Positions 1 to 10,322 of a stretch of DNA of 64,000 nucleotides are shown here, in pieces. Position numbers and translations under genes: made by a program. Each line of letters begins with the position of its first letter. The stretch's first letter is position 1. A model generated the notes under the pieces. It saw only the letters and a list, made by a program, of their open reading frames with translations, ran no database searches and was not told the DNA's origin. This DNA comes from Candidatus Binatia bacterium (lineage in GTDB: Bacteria > Vulcanimicrobiota > Vulcanimicrobiia > Vulcanimicrobiales > Vulcanimicrobiaceae), in the NCBI GenBank assembly GCA_035544215.1, contig DATKHY010000007.1, forward strand, positions 806,001-870,000, in the 5' to 3' direction.

Positions 1-1315
1 CCGGATACTCGCGGGTCGGCTTGGGCAGCTCGTTGGGAATGCCCATCTTTACGGAGCTTCCGCTTACATGGAATCGCGCGATGGCGAACTTCCCGCCCAT
101 AGACGGGAAAACGTCGCGCGTTGCCAGTGAGGATAGAGTGTACGTTCCTTCGGTCTTCGGCGCTCTCACGAGCAGCTCGAACCGGTTCCCTTCCACCAAC
201 AGCCCGATTGGCGCCGTAAAGAGGTTCTGGCGGGTGACCTCGGTCACGCCGCTTCCACTCATGTCGAACTGGAAGGCTGTGAGCGTATTGATGCCGTCGA
301 GCCCAATCTCCCATGTCTCGAATCCCGGCAGCGCCATGAACAGCGGCGCACTGTTCATGCCGTTGAGGAACCGTAGGCGAAGGACCTCTCCGGGCCGGAC
401 CTGGTACTCGGGCACCCCTAGCGGCGTGAACGTAGCGGGTGCGCCCTTTGGGTTGTGGACCCAGTACGCCGCCTCCCCGTTGACGGTCAACATCGTGAAC
501 TCGGTCCCGAAATCGTATCCGCCCTGCGCGGGCGTCTTGTAGGCGCGGTACTCGCGCTCGTAGAGGTCGGGATGCGTCTTGCTGCGGTTTACGTTGAGCG
601 TCTGGACGACGAGGAAGATCTCTCGCGCTGCGGCGATCTCCGGGACTTCGTCGATCGGCCCCCGGACCACGATCAGGCCGGCCATACCTCCGCTGACCTG
701 CACATCGGTCGAGCCGTGATGGTGCGGATGGTACCAGTGCAGCCCGCTCGGATGGTCGGACGGTATCGGAAAATGATAGAGGAAGTCGTGGCCCGGCCGG
801 ATCGCCAGCATCTCCGCGGTCGGGTCGCTCGTGCCGATCGGCGCGAAGATGTGCGGAACGGTTTGCAGACCGTGCACGTGGAGGTTCGTCGTGTTGAATC
901 CGTGTGGGTTGTTCATGGGGTCGATGTGCCGCGACGGCTTCACGTCCGGCCGGATCGTCGCGTCCATGGCCTCCATGGAGTCCCGCACGTTGGGTAGCAA
1001 AACCTCACCTTCCGGCGGCCGCTCAGGCCCATTGGGCGGGAAGCGGTTAATTACGTGGACGCTCAACGTTTCGCCCGGACGCGTGTGGAGCATGGGCCCG
1101 ACCGTGCGACCGTTGAACGTGCGCGTTCGCAGGCGGTAGCCCTTCATATTCGTCGTCGCGTACTGCGTCGTGAGCTCGTAAACGCGACCCGACGGCGCCG
1201 GCGGAAGCGGGATCGGTGCGGGACCGCTCGAGCTGGAAGAGCACGAGTCGGTAACCAGGGCGCCCCCGACCACGCCAGCAGAAATGCCGGTAACGATAAA
1301 GTGGCGTCGATTCAT
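1..1315 (-). CDS. Multicopper oxidase, N-terminal 438 residues (cut by window edge)
   Basis: Secreted multicopper oxidase, expected to oxidise a substrate or metal and reduce O2 to water outside the membrane. Read on the minus strand from ATG at 1315, preceded by a good ribosome site (AGGAGAA, 8 bases away). The N-terminus starts M-N-R-R-H-F followed by a hydrophobic stretch and a Cys-Ser rich segment, so a Tat or lipoprotein-type signal is likely. Cupredoxin domain 1 carries L-H-V-H-G near residue 145 and H-W-Y-H-P-H-H-H-G near residue 195, the first two of the four copper-binding motifs. The second cupredoxin domain follows. The C-terminal motifs lie outside the window, so the exact class (bilirubin oxidase-like, CotA-like or other) cannot be fixed. 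The frame is open to the window edge. Confidence 0.9.
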   Translation of the reverse strand, partial: MNRRHFIVTGISAGVVGGALVTDSCSSSSSGPAPIPLPPAPSGRVYELTTQYATTNMKGYRLRTRTFNGRTVGPMLHTRPGETLSVHVINRFPPNGPERPPEGEVLLPNVRDSMEAMDATIRPDVKPSRHIDPMNNPHGFNTTNLHVHGLQTVPHIFAPIGTSDPTAEMLAIRPGHDFLYHFPIPSDHPSGLHWYHPHHHGSTDVQVSGGMAGLIVVRGPIDEVPEIAAAREIFLVVQTLNVNRSKTHPDLYEREYRAYKTPAQGGYDFGTEFTMLTVNGEAAYWVHNPKGAPATFTPLGVPEYQVRPGEVLRLRFLNGMNSAPLFMALPGFETWEIGLDGINTLTAFQFDMSGSGVTEVTRQNLFTAPIGLLVEGNRFELLVRAPKTEGTYTLSSLATRDVFPSMGGKFAIARFHVSGSSVKMGIPNELPKPTREYP

Positions 1316-1348
1316 TTGCGGCTTCTCCTGTTTTTAAGCAAGCCGAAG

Positions 1349-1366
1349 GCCCGCTTATTAGCGGGC
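1349..1366. promoter_or_regulatory. Perfect hairpin in the leader of the multicopper oxidase
   Basis: GCCCGCT and AGCGGGC form a perfect 7-bp stem with a 4-base loop, 34 bases upstream of the oxidase ATG. On the minus strand it would lie in the mRNA leader between promoter and ribosome site. It could be an attenuator or a processing/stability hairpin; no function can be assigned from sequence alone. Confidence 0.35.
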
Positions 1367-1445
1367 TAGCAAAACCTGCTACAAAAGTCCCGTCCCTCCT
1401 GCAAGCGGACGCCCCTTTGGTACAACAAACGCCTCCTCAAAAAGG

Positions 1446-1560
1446 GGGAGGAACGACGGTTCTTCCAGCTACGGTGTGGTCTTCGTGGTGAGCACGTCAG
1501 GCAAGGAGCATGTGCTCTATCGCTTCAAGGGTGGCAGAGACGGCGAGTTCCGCCCGAACG
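1446..1560 (+). pseudogene. Fragment of a GloVer-repeat (TIGR03803-type) secreted protein
   Basis: One reading frame through this stretch gives a segment containing Y-G-V-V-F-V-V-S-T-S-G-K-E-H-V-L-Y and R-F-K-G-G-R-D-G. This matches the repeat unit of the 'choice-of-anchor tandem repeat GloVer' family, whose usual form is G-T-V-F-K-V-T-x-S-G-x-E-x-V-L-Y-S-F-K-G-G. The upstream frame lacks the expected signal peptide and further repeats, and the match stops abruptly where the tRNA-like sequence begins at 1560. It is therefore a relic of about one repeat rather than a gene. Identification rests on motif memory; the fragment is short. Confidence 0.55.
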
Positions 1561-1590
1561 GTCGGGGATTCGAGTCCCCCGTCTCCACCA
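1560..1590 (+). other. tmRNA/tRNA-like 3' end (possible integration-site scar)
   Basis: The stretch has a T-arm-like element (GGGG, loop containing TTCGAGT, CCCC), then a seven-base acceptor-like strand CGTCTCC, discriminator A and CCA, ending at 1590. The ending CTCCACCA is typical of bacterial tmRNA. No matching 5' half exists upstream: that space holds the GloVer fragment and the divergent oxidase gene. Such displaced 3' ends are usual att sites of integrated elements. The A opposite C at the base of the T-loop is a flaw for a functional tRNA. No integrase is visible nearby. From here to 1733 nothing else is recognised. Confidence 0.42.
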
Positions 1591-1733
1591 TTGGAAGCGC
1601 GTGATTCTGTGAGGAATTCTCGCGTTTTTGTTTTGCGCGGCAGCGCGAAGAGAGCCGCTGCATTTACGACAATCGTACGGCGGGGCGATCGCGAGCGGAT
1701 CGGCGAGGCGAAAGACGAGCCAGACGTTCCACG

Positions 1734-2609
1734 CTATTGTGATTGGATGGTCAAGTTGTCGACGTTGACTGCGTAGTTGCCGGCAGCGACGCGGCTGTTC
1801 GGATTCGCGCAAATGATGCCGAAGCTCGGCCCGTAGATGACGACCAGGCCGGACGGCCCGCACTGAACCTGTTGCAGACCGTAGTTAGAAAGCAAGGTCG
1901 CACCGGGGCTGCTGCTTTGGACGCGGTAGGACGTATATGTCTGGTTCGCATAGACGATGGAACCCATGACTGCCGCGGTCGCGGCTCCGACTGCGAACGG
2001 CCCCCAGAATCCTCCGCCCCAATAGCCTCCGACCGGTGCCCAAACGACACCGCGATTCCATCCCCAAGCAGGGTAGTGGACGGGGTTGACGATGACGCGA
2101 CCTGTGTAATAGTAGCCGTTCCTGCCGCTACTATTGTAATGATACTTCGAGGTCGTGCCCGTATTCTTATTGTATACCGTCATGTTGCCGGTGTTCTTGT
2201 TGTACACGGCGGCGTTGCCGGTATTCCTATTGTAGGCGCCGGCGGAGTTCGCGCCGTTGTACGCGCCGCTGTTCCTATTGTATGTGGTGGCGTTGTTTGT
2301 GTTCTTATGATACTGCGTAGCGGTATTCGTACTCTTATTGTAGGTCGTGGCGGTGCCGGTGTTCCTATTGTACGCGGCGGCGTTGCCGGTGTTCTTATTG
2401 TAGGCCGCAGACCCGTTACTGCCCCTCACCGCCTGACTCGGTACGTCGTTGCTCATATTAAAGCCGCGACCCTGGTTTGGCGCCGAGCGGGACGCGCCGC
2501 CAGCGTGCTGCCCCGAGCGGGACGCGCCGCCTCCACCGCGCTGCTGCGCGGGGGCTGCCAACGGCGCAGCCGCGAGCACGACTGCGAGGACTATGGACAG
2601 GTTTCTCAT
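1734..2609 (-). CDS. Secreted protein with 10-residue Y-N-K-N-T-G repeats
   Basis: Unknown function, 291 residues. A clear signal peptide (hydrophobic residues 5-20, then A-P-A-Q) precedes a Gly/Ser/Arg-rich linker. Residues 70-160 hold about eight decapeptide units of the form Y-N-(K/R)-N-T-G-N-A-A-x. The rest (about 165-250) is Tyr/Gly/Trp-rich with a hydrophobic G-A-A-T-A-A-V-M-G-S segment, and the C-terminal 40 residues contain two Cys. Proteins of this repeat type are known as hypothetical exported proteins. The ATG overlaps the stop of the upstream gene (ATGA at 2606-2609), so the two are translationally coupled. Its role may be structural at the cell surface; that is inference. Confidence 0.75.
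   Translation of the reverse strand: MRNLSIVLAVVLAAAPLAAPAQQRGGGGASRSGQHAGGASRSAPNQGRGFNMSNDVPSQAVRGSNGSAAYNKNTGNAAAYNRNTGTATTYNKSTNTATQYHKNTNNATTYNRNSGAYNGANSAGAYNRNTGNAAVYNKNTGNMTVYNKNTGTTSKYHYNSSGRNGYYYTGRVIVNPVHYPAWGWNRGVVWAPVGGYWGGGFWGPFAVGAATAAVMGSIVYANQTYTSYRVQSSSPGATLLSNYGLQQVQCGPSGLVVIYGPSFGIICANPNSRVAAGNYAVNVDNLTIQSQ
2130..2402 (-). repeat. Tandem 30-bp coding repeats (Y-N-K-N-T-G units)
   Basis: Within the secreted protein gene, 30-bp units encoding Y-N-(K/R)-N-T-G plus four variable residues recur about eight times. One unit around residues 115-125 is expanded and irregular (G-A-Y-N-G-A-N-S-A-G-A). The DNA copies differ at synonymous positions, so they are not recent exact duplications. 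Confidence 0.7.
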
Positions 2610-3046
2610 TGTGCGGGCTCCTGGTCGAGCTTGCCGTTTCCGGTGACCGACGTTCCCTTCGCCGTCTTCACGGCAAAGATCACGGAGTGCGGGGCGATTT
2701 TCGTCGTCGAGCGCGGAAGCAGTTGTTCTTGATCTGTGAGGTTAAAGTAAAATGTGGCCGTCTTAAACGCGACGGTGTGCCGCTTACCGTCCTGGAGGAG
2801 CGAGAAGCCTCCGCCCACGCACCGAACGATTGCGCCGTCGTGAGCGCAGTCGGCACCGCTGATGACGACCGTCGAGACCTTGTCGGCCGATATCAAGGTC
2901 AGCGTCTTGTTCGCCACCTTCAACGTTACGCCCGTATATGTTTGTACCGAGCCGTCTCTTTGCTGGATCCGCACGGTCCCGGTCGCCAGCGCCGGCGCGT
3001 TCAAAGCGAGTATAAACGCGGTGACGATCAATCCAACTGCCCTCAT
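2606..3046 (-). CDS. Small exported protein of unknown function
   Basis: About 146 residues starting M-R-A-V-G-L-I-V; the start was chosen at 3046 because AAAGGA lies 6 bases upstream and it begins a clean signal peptide ending near A-L-A-T. The mature part has a pattern of short beta strands (V-R-I-Q-Q-R-D-G-S, T-L-K-V-A-N-K-T-L-T-L), two Cys, and resembles a small secreted beta-rich domain; no family is recognised. It is the first gene of a two-gene operon: its TGA overlaps the ATG of the Y-N-K-N-T-G repeat protein. The 294 bases upstream (3047-3340) show no gene. Confidence 0.7.
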   Translation of the reverse strand: MRAVGLIVTAFILALNAPALATGTVRIQQRDGSVQTYTGVTLKVANKTLTLISADKVSTVVISGADCAHDGAIVRCVGGGFSLLQDGKRHTVAFKTATFYFNLTDQEQLLPRSTTKIAPHSVIFAVKTAKGTSVTGNGKLDQEPAQ

Positions 3047-3340
3047 GCTTGAATCCTTTCGTCGGCGCACGTGACTCGAGCGCGCAGCGAGGCGGTGCGT
3101 CCGAACGTTTGCTAAGCTCTCGTTTGCCTAGGGTACTCCATCCTACCACCCAACCAGTTCGCGTGAAAGCTACCTCAGCCCGGGGCTCAGTTGTCAAAGC
3201 ACCGTATCGGCAGTGGCTCGCTCGAGTCACGAACAAGCGTCGCGATCAAGTGAGACCGATCGGGACGGTCCCCGACAGCTTCCTTTGTGGGGAGGCCCCG
3301 GGCCAATCGTTTCCCGCCAGCCGAAAGCTCGGCATGGCCT

Positions 3341-3583
3341 TCACTGCCGGCCGTTCGTTTTCTCTCGAAGGCGGATGGCGAAGCGTTTTCGGCGGCTTCG
3401 AGCTCCGCCGACCAGCTCGACGGCGCCCCGCGGAACGCCGTATGCGACCGCGAGCGCGCGAATGCACGCATCATTCGCCGCACCCTCGATCGCACGTTCG
3501 CGGACGCGCAGGACCAGCGCCCCGTTTTCCTCCGAGAGTCCCGCCTGCTTCGATCCAGGCTTGACGATAAGTTCGAGTATCAT
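3341..3583 (-). CDS. DUF167 (YggU/UPF0235) family protein
   Basis: 80 residues covering the whole DUF167 domain. Conserved marks are V-K-P-G-S-K near the start, V-R-E-R-A-I-E-G-A-A-N in the middle, and G-A-R-S-R-R-K near the end. The family is a small alpha/beta fold found in bacteria, archaea and eukaryotes with no firmly established role. It lies between the exported-protein operon and the sulfatase on the same strand, with no overlap to either. Length is normal for the family. Confidence 0.85.
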   Translation of the reverse strand: MILELIVKPGSKQAGLSEENGALVLRVRERAIEGAANDACIRALAVAYGVPRGAVELVGGARSRRKRFAIRLREKTNGRQ

Positions 3584-3631
3584 TTGTGCCGTGCGGTAGC
3601 GGGTGGGCGGGGTTCGCTGCGGTGCCGAGTA

Positions 3632-6034
<2,403 letters not shown>

Positions 6035-6248
6035 GGTGAGTCCTTTCCGAGGCACGGTGATGGTAGAACGCTGGAAGTTACTTCTGCCGCACGCTCGCTC
6101 CCCCATCCGTTAAGGACATTAAGTTTATTGGCGAACGCGCGAAACTACGGACCTTGACCGGCCATTTGCTCGATCGGTAGTATCGAGGCCGGTCTTTCGG
6201 CGCAGTGAATAGGATCGCGCGCCTTGGCTTCCGGCAATGACCTATTGA

Positions 6249-7004
6249 ATGATGCCGATAGCGCGGGCGGCGACGACGACGACAGTGATAAGAGAGATGA
6301 TGCTTTGGAGCATCACCACCTTCGGTGCGACGGCGCAAAGCGGCCGCGTCAACTTGTATAACGGCGGCGGTGAGTTCTTCAGCATCTGCGGACACTTCGC
6401 ATTTGCGGGCGATCACGCTGACGTACTGTTGGGTATCTTGCCGCCTATCGTGCACCTTTACAGGGAATCTGATAAGGCATCGTTGCGCTGGTGCGTGGAC
6501 CAGATTATGTATGAGCTGCAGGAACCGCGGCCAGGAAACTCCTTAGTCTTGGAATACCTCGCGCATATGATGCTCATTCAAGCGTTACGACTTCACATAA
6601 CTTCCGGTTCGAAAGGCAGCGCAGGCTTTCTCTTCGCCCTCGCGGACAGAGAGGTCAGCGTCGCGATCAAGTGTATGCACGATGATCCGGCTCGACGCTG
6701 GACGCTACGGTCGCTAGCCGAATCCGCTGCCATGTCGCGAACGGCGTTTACCGTTAAGTTCAAGAAAGTGGTCGGGACGACCCCGATGGAGTACCTGACC
6801 CAGTGGCGCATGCTGCTCGCTGCGGACAAGCCGTCGAATGCCCGCAACTCCGTTTCGATGATATCTGCTTCGCTCGGATACGAGTCGGAGAGTGCATTTA
6901 GCACGGCGTTCAAGAGAATCGTCGGATTTTCGCCGCGCGAATTTAGCCGTCGTCAGAACCTGCCTGCCGGTCACGACCAGCGCCCCGCAGCCACAGTGAA
7001 TTGA
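6249..7004 (+). CDS. AraC-family transcriptional regulator, N-terminally short
   Basis: 251 residues. The C-terminal 100 residues are a full AraC-type double helix-turn-helix (W-T-L-R-S-L-A-E-S-A-A-M-S-R and S-A-F-S-T-A-F-K-R-I-V-G-F-S-P-R-E-F). The middle part matches the region after the cupin in the 'cupin_6' AraC group, which usually runs to about 300 residues. Here the N-terminal cupin is mostly missing: a TGA at 6246-6248 sits directly before the first ATG. It may be a truncated allele that still binds DNA but has lost effector sensing. It is divergent from the sulfatase. Nothing resembling the missing half was found in the other upstream frames. Confidence 0.8.
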   Translation: MMPIARAATTTTVIREMMLWSITTFGATAQSGRVNLYNGGGEFFSICGHFAFAGDHADVLLGILPPIVHLYRESDKASLRWCVDQIMYELQEPRPGNSLVLEYLAHMMLIQALRLHITSGSKGSAGFLFALADREVSVAIKCMHDDPARRWTLRSLAESAAMSRTAFTVKFKKVVGTTPMEYLTQWRMLLAADKPSNARNSVSMISASLGYESESAFSTAFKRIVGFSPREFSRRQNLPAGHDQRPAATVN

Positions 7005-7221
7005 GCGACTGCCTGATCTGACCAAAGAGACGACTCTTGGTCACGCGTCACCGTCCGCGAGAAAAGGTCTCCGGCGCACGATCATTCCGCGTTTGAAGCA
7101 AAAAGGTGATTCTAGGGGTAAGCGACGGCCTTGAGCGTCACGTTATTCCTCAATCGCGGCCGAAAATGGAGCCCAGCCGATAAACCCCCATCCGAAACGT
7201 CGGGCAAAACGTTCAAGGGAT

Positions 7222-7689
7222 ATGAATGTTTGCTTTTCCGTCATCTTACTGGCCCAGAGCGTTTTTGCTCCGCTTTTCAACGCCCCGCAGTGGATCGGGA
7301 CGCGACCTAGTGTCGCGTCGTACACAGGTAAGGTCGTCATTGTCGACATCTTTACGTTCGATTGTATCAACTGTAAGCACGTCGTGCCGGAATTGAGGTC
7401 TTTGCGCGCTCGCTACCCCACGAAGGATCTGCTCATCGTAGGTATCCATACGCCGGAAACGCCCTTTGAACACGTTCGGGCGTCTGTCGTTCAGGCGCTC
7501 GCGATGCAAGGCATCTCTTGGCCGGTCGCGATCGACAACGACGAGAAGCTCTGGAATGCTTACAGCACTCAGTACTGGCCGACGCAGCTGATCTTCGATC
7601 GGCACGGACGCCTCCGAAAAACCGTTATCGGGGAGGGCCAGGACGACGAAGTCACCTCAACGGTCGCCGCTCTGGCGGCAGAGCGATGA
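7222..7689 (+). CDS. Exported thioredoxin-fold protein (TlpA/DipZ-like)
   Basis: 155 residues. A short hydrophobic N-terminus (C-F-S-V-I-L-L-A-Q-S-V-F-A) precedes a thioredoxin fold of the TlpA/redoxin type. The redox site is F-D-C-I-N-C-K, the form seen in DipZ-like domains (C-I-N-C). The cis-Pro region is Y-W-P-T-Q-L-I-F-D. It probably acts outside the membrane in thiol exchange. It overlaps the next gene by ATGA (7686-7689). The 217 bases upstream show no gene. The start has a ribosome-site-like AAGGGA that is unusually close. Confidence 0.8.
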   Translation: MNVCFSVILLAQSVFAPLFNAPQWIGTRPSVASYTGKVVIVDIFTFDCINCKHVVPELRSLRARYPTKDLLIVGIHTPETPFEHVRASVVQALAMQGISWPVAIDNDEKLWNAYSTQYWPTQLIFDRHGRLRKTVIGEGQDDEVTSTVAALAAER

Positions 7690-7976
7690 TTTCGCTCGCT
7701 CTCGCAGCTACTCTAACGTCGATGCAAGGAGCGTTCGCCTATCAAATAGCGGTGCGCGGTCCGGCAGGCTCTTCCGTTATCGTGGCAGCGCAGCCTCCGC
7801 CCGGCTGGACGGCGGCATTCTGTACCCAGCGTCTTTGCGCCATAGGGCGCGTACCCGTCAAAATCGCCACTAATGGGGCCTCTTTCGTAGACTTGCATCT
7901 TTACCCTACGGCTCACCCTACGCACGGAACCGCGTTTGTTAGTGCTCGGGGTAGAACGTTGCGCCTGAGAGTATAA
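7686..7976 (+). CDS. Small exported protein coupled to the thioredoxin-like gene
   Basis: 96 residues, starting in the ATGA overlap with the thioredoxin-like gene. Residues 1-18 form a signal peptide. The mature part is beta-rich with two Cys (F-C-T-Q-R-L-C) and ends in a short strand pattern; no family is recognised. The overlap and the exported Cys pair suggest it is a partner or substrate of the thioredoxin-like protein; this is inference. Confidence 0.65.
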   Translation: MISLALAATLTSMQGAFAYQIAVRGPAGSSVIVAAQPPPGWTAAFCTQRLCAIGRVPVKIATNGASFVDLHLYPTAHPTHGTAFVSARGRTLRLRV

Positions 7977-8357
7977 TTGCGCTTATCCAAAGTTAGCTGC
8001 ACGGCGTTCTGGATTGAAAAGCGTTTTTCGCAACAACCACCGTGAAGCGCTCCTCCCCGGCTGATGCATTTGTATCATCGTCTCCATAATGTAGCGCCTC
8101 GCATCGGAGGGAGCTACACATTTCTAGTTGGCAAGTCTGCCTCCTCGCTATTTAAACTCCGATCAAACGATCCTACACGATGACGACGGGGCTGCGGCGG
8201 CGGACCGGACGTTTCGCCGACGCAGTCGAGACCCACACAGAACTGAATTTAGGGTTTCTTCACAATTTTATGGGACTAATTCGGCTAAGACTGCTGTTAA
8301 TGGACGAAAGCGGGCAATCCGCCTGGCAATTCAGCGCAGCTTTTTCAGGAGGTACCC
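7977..8357. other. Intergenic region, no gene recognised
   Basis: 381 bases between the small exported gene and the LolA-like gene. No coding frame with plausible composition and no stable hairpin stands out. It presumably holds the promoter of the downstream gene, whose ribosome site AGGAGGT lies at 8347-8353. Confidence 0.5.
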
Positions 8358-9017
8358 GTGAATTTCAAAGCTTCGTTATCGCTGTTCGGCGCGCTCGTCG
8401 GCACCAGTTGCGTCGCAGCTAGCGCGGCCAACCAGGCGCCCGCGATCGCGGCCTTCGACCGGACGTATACCGGCGTCACCGACTACACGTGCGTTCTTCG
8501 CGTTCACGAGGCGAAGGGAAGGCAAACGCAAGACCGCGTCTATCAGTATTCGTTTATGAATCCACACTACGTCAAAACGCTGATCCTCGACGGCGATGGT
8601 AAAGGATCGGGCGGCGTCTGGGTTGGCGGCGACCAGGTGAGCGGCCATTTGGGCGGCATCCTTTCCGGCATCCATTTGAAAATCGACCTGCACGATCCGC
8701 GCGCCGTCTCGCTGCGCGGCGTCACGATTCCCGATGGTCTACTGCCGCGCGTCATCGACGATTACGGGACCATCCCGGGAAAACTCACGCAGACCAGCGG
8801 CGGTAAAATCGGAGGCATCGAAACTGACCGTTTGGACCTCAGGGTCGCCGATCCGGCGTCGAACCACGACATCACCGAACAGATCCTGTATCTTTCGACG
8901 GAGACGCATTGGCCGATTCGGCAGATCATGTACACGGGGTCACAGATCGTGCTCGACGAATCGATCAGCGACATAAAAGCAAACGTGGGCCTAACGAAAA
9001 ATGACTTTCCGTTCTAG
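8358..9017 (+). CDS. Exported LolA-like protein (DUF1571 type)
   Basis: 219 residues from a GTG start with a consensus AGGAGGT five bases upstream. Signal peptide residues 1-24. The mature protein starts with a helix then Y-T-G-V-T-D-Y-T-C-V-L-R-V-H-E, a hallmark of DUF1571/outer-membrane lipoprotein-sorting-like proteins with a half-barrel fold. The G-D-G-K-G-S-G-G-V-W segment and I-D-L-H-D-P-R also fit. Such proteins are thought to bind lipids in the periplasm; substrate unknown. Convergent with the anti-sigma gene 15 bases downstream. Confidence 0.72.
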   Translation: MNFKASLSLFGALVGTSCVAASAANQAPAIAAFDRTYTGVTDYTCVLRVHEAKGRQTQDRVYQYSFMNPHYVKTLILDGDGKGSGGVWVGGDQVSGHLGGILSGIHLKIDLHDPRAVSLRGVTIPDGLLPRVIDDYGTIPGKLTQTSGGKIGGIETDRLDLRVADPASNHDITEQILYLSTETHWPIRQIMYTGSQIVLDESISDIKANVGLTKNDFPF

Positions 9018-9032
9018 GCAGCGGAGGGGAAC

Positions 9033-9677
9033 CTAATATGCTAGCTTAGCCGAGGCGACGTTCGTGCCGGCGCGCTGCAAGACGATCGACTGGATGCGCT
9101 CGCGCGGATGCACCAGCAGCGTCGCCGTTTCGCCGGCACTCCCCAATACGCCGAGATCGGCGACGCCGGCCGTCGTGCGCGCGATCGCGTGCAGGGCGCC
9201 CACGGGCTTATCGGCGATGATGTAAATCCACGAGCCGTCTCGCGCGTAAAGAATCTTTGCTGCAACGGGGTTCGCGGACTCGGGGTTCATCGAGACGTGG
9301 TTGAAATGGCTGTGGACCATGGTTACAAGCGCGACATCTTCGGCCGCTAGCCGTTGCCGTAACAGAAGTGTTTGCAACCCGAGGCCAAGGAAAGCTAACA
9401 CGAACGCTGCCGCAATTGCGAAGCGAAAGACGTTGGCGCTCAGTTTGCGCGCGCCAAGCTGTGGTCGTGCGGATTCGCGCAGGCGGCGCTCCAACGTCGG
9501 CGACGGCGTGGCCAGCGGCAGTGCCGCTGCCAACGACGCCGCGACGGCTTCTGCTTGTGCAACGCGCTCGGCGCATTCCGAGCAGAACGCAACGTGGCGC
9601 TCGACGTTTCGCGCCGCGTCGTCGTCGAGGATCCCAAGCGGATAGAGTTCCGCGTCTTCGCCCAAATGTTCGATCAC
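9033..9677 (-). CDS. Anti-sigma factor (zinc-finger, RskA-like)
   Basis: 214 residues. The cytoplasmic N-terminus has the zinc-binding pattern H28-x3-C-x2-C (H-V-A-F-C-S-E-C). One transmembrane helix spans about residues 84-108, and the extracytoplasmic part is a RskA-type beta domain. It should hold the adjacent sigma factor inactive until an envelope signal arrives. Its ATG overlaps the sigma factor stop (9674-9677), the usual coupling that keeps the pair in balance. Confidence 0.88.
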   Translation of the reverse strand: MIEHLGEDAELYPLGILDDDAARNVERHVAFCSECAERVAQAEAVAASLAAALPLATPSPTLERRLRESARPQLGARKLSANVFRFAIAAAFVLAFLGLGLQTLLLRQRLAAEDVALVTMVHSHFNHVSMNPESANPVAAKILYARDGSWIYIIADKPVGALHAIARTTAGVADLGVLGSAGETATLLVHPRERIQSIVLQRAGTNVASAKLAY

Positions 9678-10213
9678 GAGCGGGTTCCTCCGGAGCTTGC
9701 CAATTCCGTATGCAACTTGCGCATCGCCATCGAGATGCGGCTCTTGATCGTGCCCAGCGGAACGCTCAGCTCCTGCGCGATCTCGACGTGGGTCTTGTTT
9801 CCGTAGTACGCAAGTGTGAGCGCCCTTCGCTGTTCCTCGGGAAGCCTCCCGAGGGCGGCCTGCAGCCGTTGCGTCTCGACAGGATCGACCACCGGCGGAT
9901 CGACCGATGTTACGGGCGCAAGGCGGGCCGCTTTTAATTCGCGCGCGTCGCGGCGTCCCTCACGACGAACCATCCCGAGCGACTCGTTGCGCACGCAGGT
10001 AATTAAGTACGCTTTCAGCATCTCGCGGTTGCCCTCAAAACGGTTGGGGTTCCGCCAGACGCGCATGAGCGCGTCGTGCACGCAATCTTCAGCTTGGCCG
10101 CTATCGGCGATGACATGACGAGCGACGCTGAAGAATAGACGCGACCACAGCGCGTAAACTTGCTCGAGGCCCGACGGCCTGCGCGCTGCAAAGTCGTCGA
10201 CGAGCTGGTCCAT
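9674..10213 (-). CDS. ECF-type RNA polymerase sigma factor
   Basis: 179 residues with sigma region 2 (V-H-D-A-L-M-R-V-W-R-N) and region 4 (L-P-E-E-Q-R-R-A-L then V-E-I-A-Q-E-L-S-V-P-L-G-T-I-K-S-R). Length and lack of region 3 mark it as an extracytoplasmic-function sigma factor. It is followed by its coupled anti-sigma gene and is divergent from the cupredoxin/phosphoesterase pair, which are plausible targets. Pairs of this kind often answer oxidative or envelope stress; the actual signal is not visible. Confidence 0.92.
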   Translation of the reverse strand: MDQLVDDFAARRPSGLEQVYALWSRLFFSVARHVIADSGQAEDCVHDALMRVWRNPNRFEGNREMLKAYLITCVRNESLGMVRREGRRDARELKAARLAPVTSVDPPVVDPVETQRLQAALGRLPEEQRRALTLAYYGNKTHVEIAQELSVPLGTIKSRISMAMRKLHTELASSGGTRS

Positions 10214-10322
10214 CTAGGGGAAGACATACGGCCTCGCTCGTTTCACACCCTTGAAATGCCGCCGTCCCAGCCGACGGATGGCCCACCAATCCGGCGACGG
10301 CTCCAGCGGCATATGCACCCAC

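Noticed and set aside
1536-1590. Complete mini-tRNA formed by GAGACG (1537-1542) pairing with CGTCTC
   Set aside because: Only 55 bases with no D-arm or anticodon arm; the 5' half is explained by the GloVer coding fragment.
1743-2732. Plus-strand open frame of 329 codons
   Set aside because: It lies opposite the Y-N-K-N-T-G repeat gene and its partner; its V-V-G-V repeats are just the reverse of the coding repeats, and it has no ribosome site.
7222-7689. Thioredoxin-like protein as a second selenoprotein
   Set aside because: Both positions of its C-I-N-C site are ordinary Cys codons and no in-frame TGA is present.
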